The notes below the pieces were generated by a model. It saw only the letters and a list, made by a program, of their open reading frames with translations, made no database searches and was not told where the DNA came from. Made by a program: the position numbers and the translations under genes. Shown in pieces: positions 27,850 through 31,192 of a DNA stretch of 31,192 nt. Every line of letters starts with the position of its first letter. Positions within the stretch are counted from its first letter, which is position 1. The DNA is from a virus, in the IMG/VR virus record IMGVR_UViG_3300030116_005638, positions 1 through 31,192 of that record. One strand, 5' to 3'.

Positions 27850-30693
27850 TTACCCTTCTGGATTTACGTTTATGAATTGATTGATATCAACATCTTGTGG
27901 GTTGCCACCCGCCTCTATTTGTTTAAATCTTCTTTCAAAGCTTTTTACTATGTTTGCATAACCACGTGCAACTCCTTGAAATTTAATTAAATCTGCACGT
28001 AGAGCGCCCACATCTGTTGTTTTAAGAGGATTTCTTAATATTTCTTGAATAGCGGCTATCTCTTTATTAAAGAAAGCCAAAACATTTCTAGCTTTATTAT
28101 AAGAAGTTTCATCACCTTGCAAAAATTTACCCGGTGTAGGAAGCTTATCTTTTATTTCCATTCTAAAATCTTTGTCCGTCTTTCCCTTAACACTTGACAT
28201 AATTACAAGTTGTGCATTGATGTTAAACCCATCTAAGACCTCTGCTGCTTGTGCCACGTTTGGAAAAGGCTTTTTCATAATAAAGCTTATTAATTCTGAC
28301 CCTTTGTTAAAAAATTGTCCAATCGCTGTAGGCGTACCAGTCGCCTTAATAACATCAATCTCATCAATTAAACTTTTAAAAGTTACTCCACCAATCGGTC
28401 CTTCTTGTGCCTCTGTCAAAGCTTGATCAAGGGCAGGGGTTGAAGAACTTAATCCGCGTTGCCCCTTGGTTGGTAACCCCAAGTAAGCTCTTGGTAACGT
28501 AATAGTGTCATCATTTTGCGCTAAAGCTACTCTTCTTTGCACCGCCTCTTTCCACTCCGTTGGTAGGATTCCACCCGGCACTGTTTCATTTGTTACGGTG
28601 TTTAATACATCTTTTGTAAAGTTATCTATTACAAAATTAATTACATTATCCATTTCAGCTCCGGTTTGATTTAAGCTGTATTTAATTGCTAAATCTAATC
28701 CTTTGTTTTCCCCTTCTTCTGTCAAAAACTTTGAGAACATTCTAGTTAAAGGTAACTTGTAATCAAGAATATTGGAGCTAATACCTAGTACTTTTTCTTT
28801 ATCGTTTTCGCTCAAGTTATCGTAAATATCGCGTGGAATATCTTTTATCTTATCGCCGGTGGGTAGAAGCACACGTTTTTTATCCTCATCTGACAGCTCA
28901 TCAAAGATTGATTTTGGTATGCCTTTAACATCTGACTCTTCAGGTAAAATAATGCGTTTTTTCTCCTCATCTGGCAATTTATCATAAATTGATTTTGGTA
29001 TGCCTTTAACGGTTTCTTCTTTAATATCGGGAACAAGTATTTTCTTTTTATCCTCTTCTGAAAATGTATTAAATATAGATTCAGGGATATTTTTTATTAA
29101 CCTTTCCGTGATAGGTTTAGTTCCAAGTACTTTCTTTTTATCGTCATCTGATAATGTATTGAATATAGACTCAGGTATTCCTTTGATTGTTCTTTCTGTA
29201 ATAGGCTTAATTCCTAATATCTTTTCTTTTTCAACATCAGAAAACTTGTTAAAAATGCTCACAGGTATTCCTTTAACTGTTGCTTCTTTTTTATTTGTTT
29301 GCCGAAGTTCTTCTATCTTGAGAGCGGACTCTCTACCTTTTTCTGCCTCTAATTTAGTTTCAGCTGCGGTTAGAGCCGATAACTGTATTGCTTGATCTCT
29401 TTGTTTTTGTGCTTGTTTTTTCTCTAACAAAGATTGTGCACGTTGACCAATTCTTTCTGGTAGCTGTGTTGTTCGCGCCGCTAAGGCAAGACGTTCAGCA
29501 GCACTTAAACCGGGACGCTCTCCCTCCATGGGGGCAGCAAAAGCCAAGCCTGTCTGTGCTAAATCAAATAACATTTGAGCTCGTGTCAGTCTCTTTTGCT
29601 CTTCTACATCCTCAGGCGTACCCAAAAGAGAACGTCGTGCTTCATAAGCTTGTTGTGCAAGCGGACCTAAACGTCCTGATAAATTTGCAAAAGGGTTAAC
29701 GTCTCCCGAAACTAACCCTGCGTTTTGGAAGTATTGTACTGGGCGGACTTCACCGCCTTTGTTAAAATTTACGGGAGCAGTCCCGCCGGCCTCCATCATT
29801 GGTGGTTCGGGAACCGTGGACATTATGCCCCCGGCCATCGGCCCCTCCATAGGCTGCGTCATCTCTTGCTGTGCAAGCTGACCAATACCTTGATCGACAT
29901 TTGCTAACATCATAACAGGCTGTACTAACGTTAACACGGACTCTGGTGTCTGGTTCGCGTCACCGGGACCGACAACTTCTGCTAATTCTTCGCGTCTTTC
30001 TTCTACTGTTGCCTGATCGCCACGCATAGTGTTCATTACCTGTTCGTAGTTTTGTGCCTGATCTAAGTCACCTATACCACCGGCAGCCTGTGCTAGAGCG
30101 CTCTGCACTATGTTTGGATCAAGTTGATCTTGTGGGGCTTGTTCTGGTGCAGGCATAGGAGGTGCTTGTGGAGGGGGCATACCTGCCGCCATCATCGGAT
30201 CACCGCCCATCTGCATACCCACGGGTCCGCCATACTCTTTCTCTATAACACCACGCCCTATAAGTATATCTTTCTGTGTAATCTTGCCGTCACCGCTCAG
30301 ATCAGGAAACGCTGCGCCTCCTTTTTCATACATTTGCACGGCCGGTCTAGCTAGTTGATTAAACATAGGACGTTGGCCCACAGAGCCAAGATCCACTCCA
30401 AATCGTTGATTTGCCATATCGCCTACCTCTCCTATAAATTCCTGTACCTCGCCTTGGTTTTCTTGTGCTAATTGCTCATTTATGAATTGACTAAGACCAG
30501 ACAACGGACCGCGTTGCATAAATGCCTGTTGCAAATTACCGATTCCAACAGGTTGCCCCACTCTAGTCACCTCTTCTACTATAGGTCTTCTTTCTTCTTC
30601 TATAACAGGTCGTTGAGGCTCTGCTTGTCCAAGTTTTTCTTTAACTAAGGGAGGCACCATGCCTGTTAAAAACGGAAACATGATAGGACTCAT
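27850..30693 (-). CDS. Large virion-type protein with EF-hand-like loop and tandem repeats, 947 aa
   Basis: Not assigned to a named family. Residues 131-142 (DLSGDGKITQKD) match the EF-hand/dockerin calcium loop at positions 1, 3, 5, 6, 8 and 12. Residues 160-345 are rich in Pro, Met and Gly (MQMGGDPMMAAGMPPP, MEAGG, KGGEV), as seen in virion proteins of marine phages. Residues 473-640 hold six tandem repeats of 25-30 residues with the pattern KGIPxSIFxxLSxEDKKxVL. The last third is helical. Its start overlaps the previous stop by one base (TAATG). Structural or ejected protein is the likely role. Confidence 0.65.
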   Translation of the reverse strand: MSPIMFPFLTGMVPPLVKEKLGQAEPQRPVIEEERRPIVEEVTRVGQPVGIGNLQQAFMQRGPLSGLSQFINEQLAQENQGEVQEFIGEVGDMANQRFGVDLGSVGQRPMFNQLARPAVQMYEKGGAAFPDLSGDGKITQKDILIGRGVIEKEYGGPVGMQMGGDPMMAAGMPPPQAPPMPAPEQAPQDQLDPNIVQSALAQAAGGIGDLDQAQNYEQVMNTMRGDQATVEERREELAEVVGPGDANQTPESVLTLVQPVMMLANVDQGIGQLAQQEMTQPMEGPMAGGIMSTVPEPPMMEAGGTAPVNFNKGGEVRPVQYFQNAGLVSGDVNPFANLSGRLGPLAQQAYEARRSLLGTPEDVEEQKRLTRAQMLFDLAQTGLAFAAPMEGERPGLSAAERLALAARTTQLPERIGQRAQSLLEKKQAQKQRDQAIQLSALTAAETKLEAEKGRESALKIEELRQTNKKEATVKGIPVSIFNKFSDVEKEKILGIKPITERTIKGIPESIFNTLSDDDKKKVLGTKPITERLIKNIPESIFNTFSEEDKKKILVPDIKEETVKGIPKSIYDKLPDEEKKRIILPEESDVKGIPKSIFDELSDEDKKRVLLPTGDKIKDIPRDIYDNLSENDKEKVLGISSNILDYKLPLTRMFSKFLTEEGENKGLDLAIKYSLNQTGAEMDNVINFVIDNFTKDVLNTVTNETVPGGILPTEWKEAVQRRVALAQNDDTITLPRAYLGLPTKGQRGLSSSTPALDQALTEAQEGPIGGVTFKSLIDEIDVIKATGTPTAIGQFFNKGSELISFIMKKPFPNVAQAAEVLDGFNINAQLVIMSSVKGKTDKDFRMEIKDKLPTPGKFLQGDETSYNKARNVLAFFNKEIAAIQEILRNPLKTTDVGALRADLIKFQGVARGYANIVKSFERRFKQIEAGGNPQDVDINQFINVNPEG
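28773..29277 (-). repeat. In-gene tandem repeat, six units of about 75-90 bases
   Basis: The six units (30, 30, 29, 27, 27 and 25 codons) share KGIP, SIF or SIY, LS, a run of D/E, then KKxVL. Copies 1-2 share GxKPITER linkers, copies 4-5 lack it, so they have diverged by both substitution and small length changes. They code for protein in one frame throughout. Confidence 0.85.
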
Positions 30694-31192
30694 TAGAATA
30701 ACCCCGCTTGTTTAGCACCGCCATATGCGGATAGACCCGCTATACCTAAACCAAACAACTGTTGCGCCGGAGACACATCAGGTCGTTGCACTTGTGATAG
30801 TGTCATTTGTGAGGTTGGCGCTCCTCTATATATATCAGACAAGAAACCAAGGCGTTGATACGGCTCATAAAGCTGTGCCATATCGCTCTTACGCTTTGCT
30901 TCCAACTCAGCCTGTTGTTGTCTTTGTTGTGCTTGACCTAATTGAAACTGTGTTTGTATGTCTCTTAGAGCACTTTGCTGTGCTAACTCACCAATCCCTG
31001 CTCTTTGTACCCCAAGTTGTCCAAGAGTACTTGCGCCTTGTAACCCTAACGCTCCAATGCCCTGTGCCGCTTGTAATTGCCTTGCTCTCTCGCGCTCTGC
31101 CGCTTGTTGTGCCTGCAAAAAGTTTTGTGCTTGCGCTTGTGCCAAAGCCTGCGCTCTGTTTCTACCTATTTCTGTCTGCTGTATGCCTGCTC
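30693..31192 (-). CDS. Virion-type Gln/Ala-rich protein, C-terminal part (start outside the window)
   Basis: The frame is open beyond the TTG at 31145 to the right edge (in-frame GIQQTEIGRNRAQAL upstream), so the true start is not in the window and 166 codons are visible. Text is Gln- and Ala-rich and helical: LQAQQAAERERARQLQAAQG, then GIGELAQQSALRDIQTQFQL. A segment YEPYQRLGFLSDIYRGAP (about two thirds along) recurs in marine phage virion proteins. The C-terminus is Gly/Ala-rich (LFGLGIAGLSAYGGAKQAG) and could be membrane-active. First of three large virion-type genes. Confidence 0.6.
   Translation of the reverse strand, partial: AGIQQTEIGRNRAQALAQAQAQNFLQAQQAAERERARQLQAAQGIGALGLQGASTLGQLGVQRAGIGELAQQSALRDIQTQFQLGQAQQRQQQAELEAKRKSDMAQLYEPYQRLGFLSDIYRGAPTSQMTLSQVQRPDVSPAQQLFGLGIAGLSAYGGAKQAGLF

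Noticed and set aside
28773-29277. CRISPR-like repeat array
   Set aside because: The repeats are in one open frame, diverge gradually and have no constant spacers, so they are protein repeats.
1-31192. tRNA genes
   Set aside because: I saw no cloverleaf-like segment with a GTTC-type T-loop in the short intergenic gaps; a covariance search would be needed to be certain.

Overview
The window is a piece of an uncultured tailed-phage genome (Caudoviricetes), most like the marine metagenomic phages recovered from surface seawater. The reasons are the tightly packed, mostly overlapping genes, the phage hallmark genes (portal, large and small terminase subunits, family A DNA polymerase, phage-type primase and SSB), and the large low-complexity virion-type proteins with Gly-Gly and Met-rich linkers that are typical of such phages. 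Base composition is moderate (low forties percent GC by eye). The host cannot be named from the sequence; a marine alphaproteobacterium is only a guess. Nearly every gene is on the minus strand, so transcription runs from right to left. I see no tRNA, integrase, lysis gene, CRISPR array or insertion sequence. Major capsid and tail genes probably lie beyond the left edge.

Layout, read in the direction of transcription (right to left). 31192-23187: three large virion-type proteins (one cut by the right edge, one of 947 aa with an EF-hand-like loop and six tandem repeats, one of 1553 aa). 23194-22764: two small basic proteins, plus an overlapping frame that encodes two AT-hook cores. 21335-22783 (plus strand, the only plus-strand gene): an SNF2-type helicase, separated by interlocked divergent promoters from the replication operon. 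21242-14231: unknown 196 aa protein, SSB, archaeo-eukaryotic-type primase, an 86 aa protein, a small HTH protein, UvrD-like helicase, a DUF6378-like protein and PolA, closed by a strong terminator. 14107-11603: three transcription units of small genes, including a ribbon-helix-helix-like protein, a zinc ribbon and several tiny genes of 41 to 63 aa. 11602-11325: an iteron-like cluster. 11324-10376: small terminase subunit overlapping a VRR-NUC-like nuclease. 10329-5478: a moron-like accessory module of small unknown genes and a DUF932 protein. Its transcription units are separated by hairpin terminators that carry, or directly abut, the next sigma70-like promoter. 5477-4907: a non-coding stretch with a GC-rich repeat array and a perfect 16-bp chromosomal-type parS site. 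4906-1: large terminase subunit, a 780 aa protein with a DUF6884-like and an ADP-ribosyltransferase-like region, and the portal.

How the genes work together: primase, two helicases, SSB and PolA form a nearly self-sufficient replication set. TerS and TerL package the genome, although they are separated here by about 6 kb of accessory genes. The 780 aa, 947 aa and 1553 aa proteins are probably virion-borne and may be ejected with the DNA. The most unusual signals are the perfect parS palindrome in a phage with no visible ParA or ParB, the GC-rich repeat family beside it, the iterons in front of terS, and the repeated terminator-plus-promoter cassettes.
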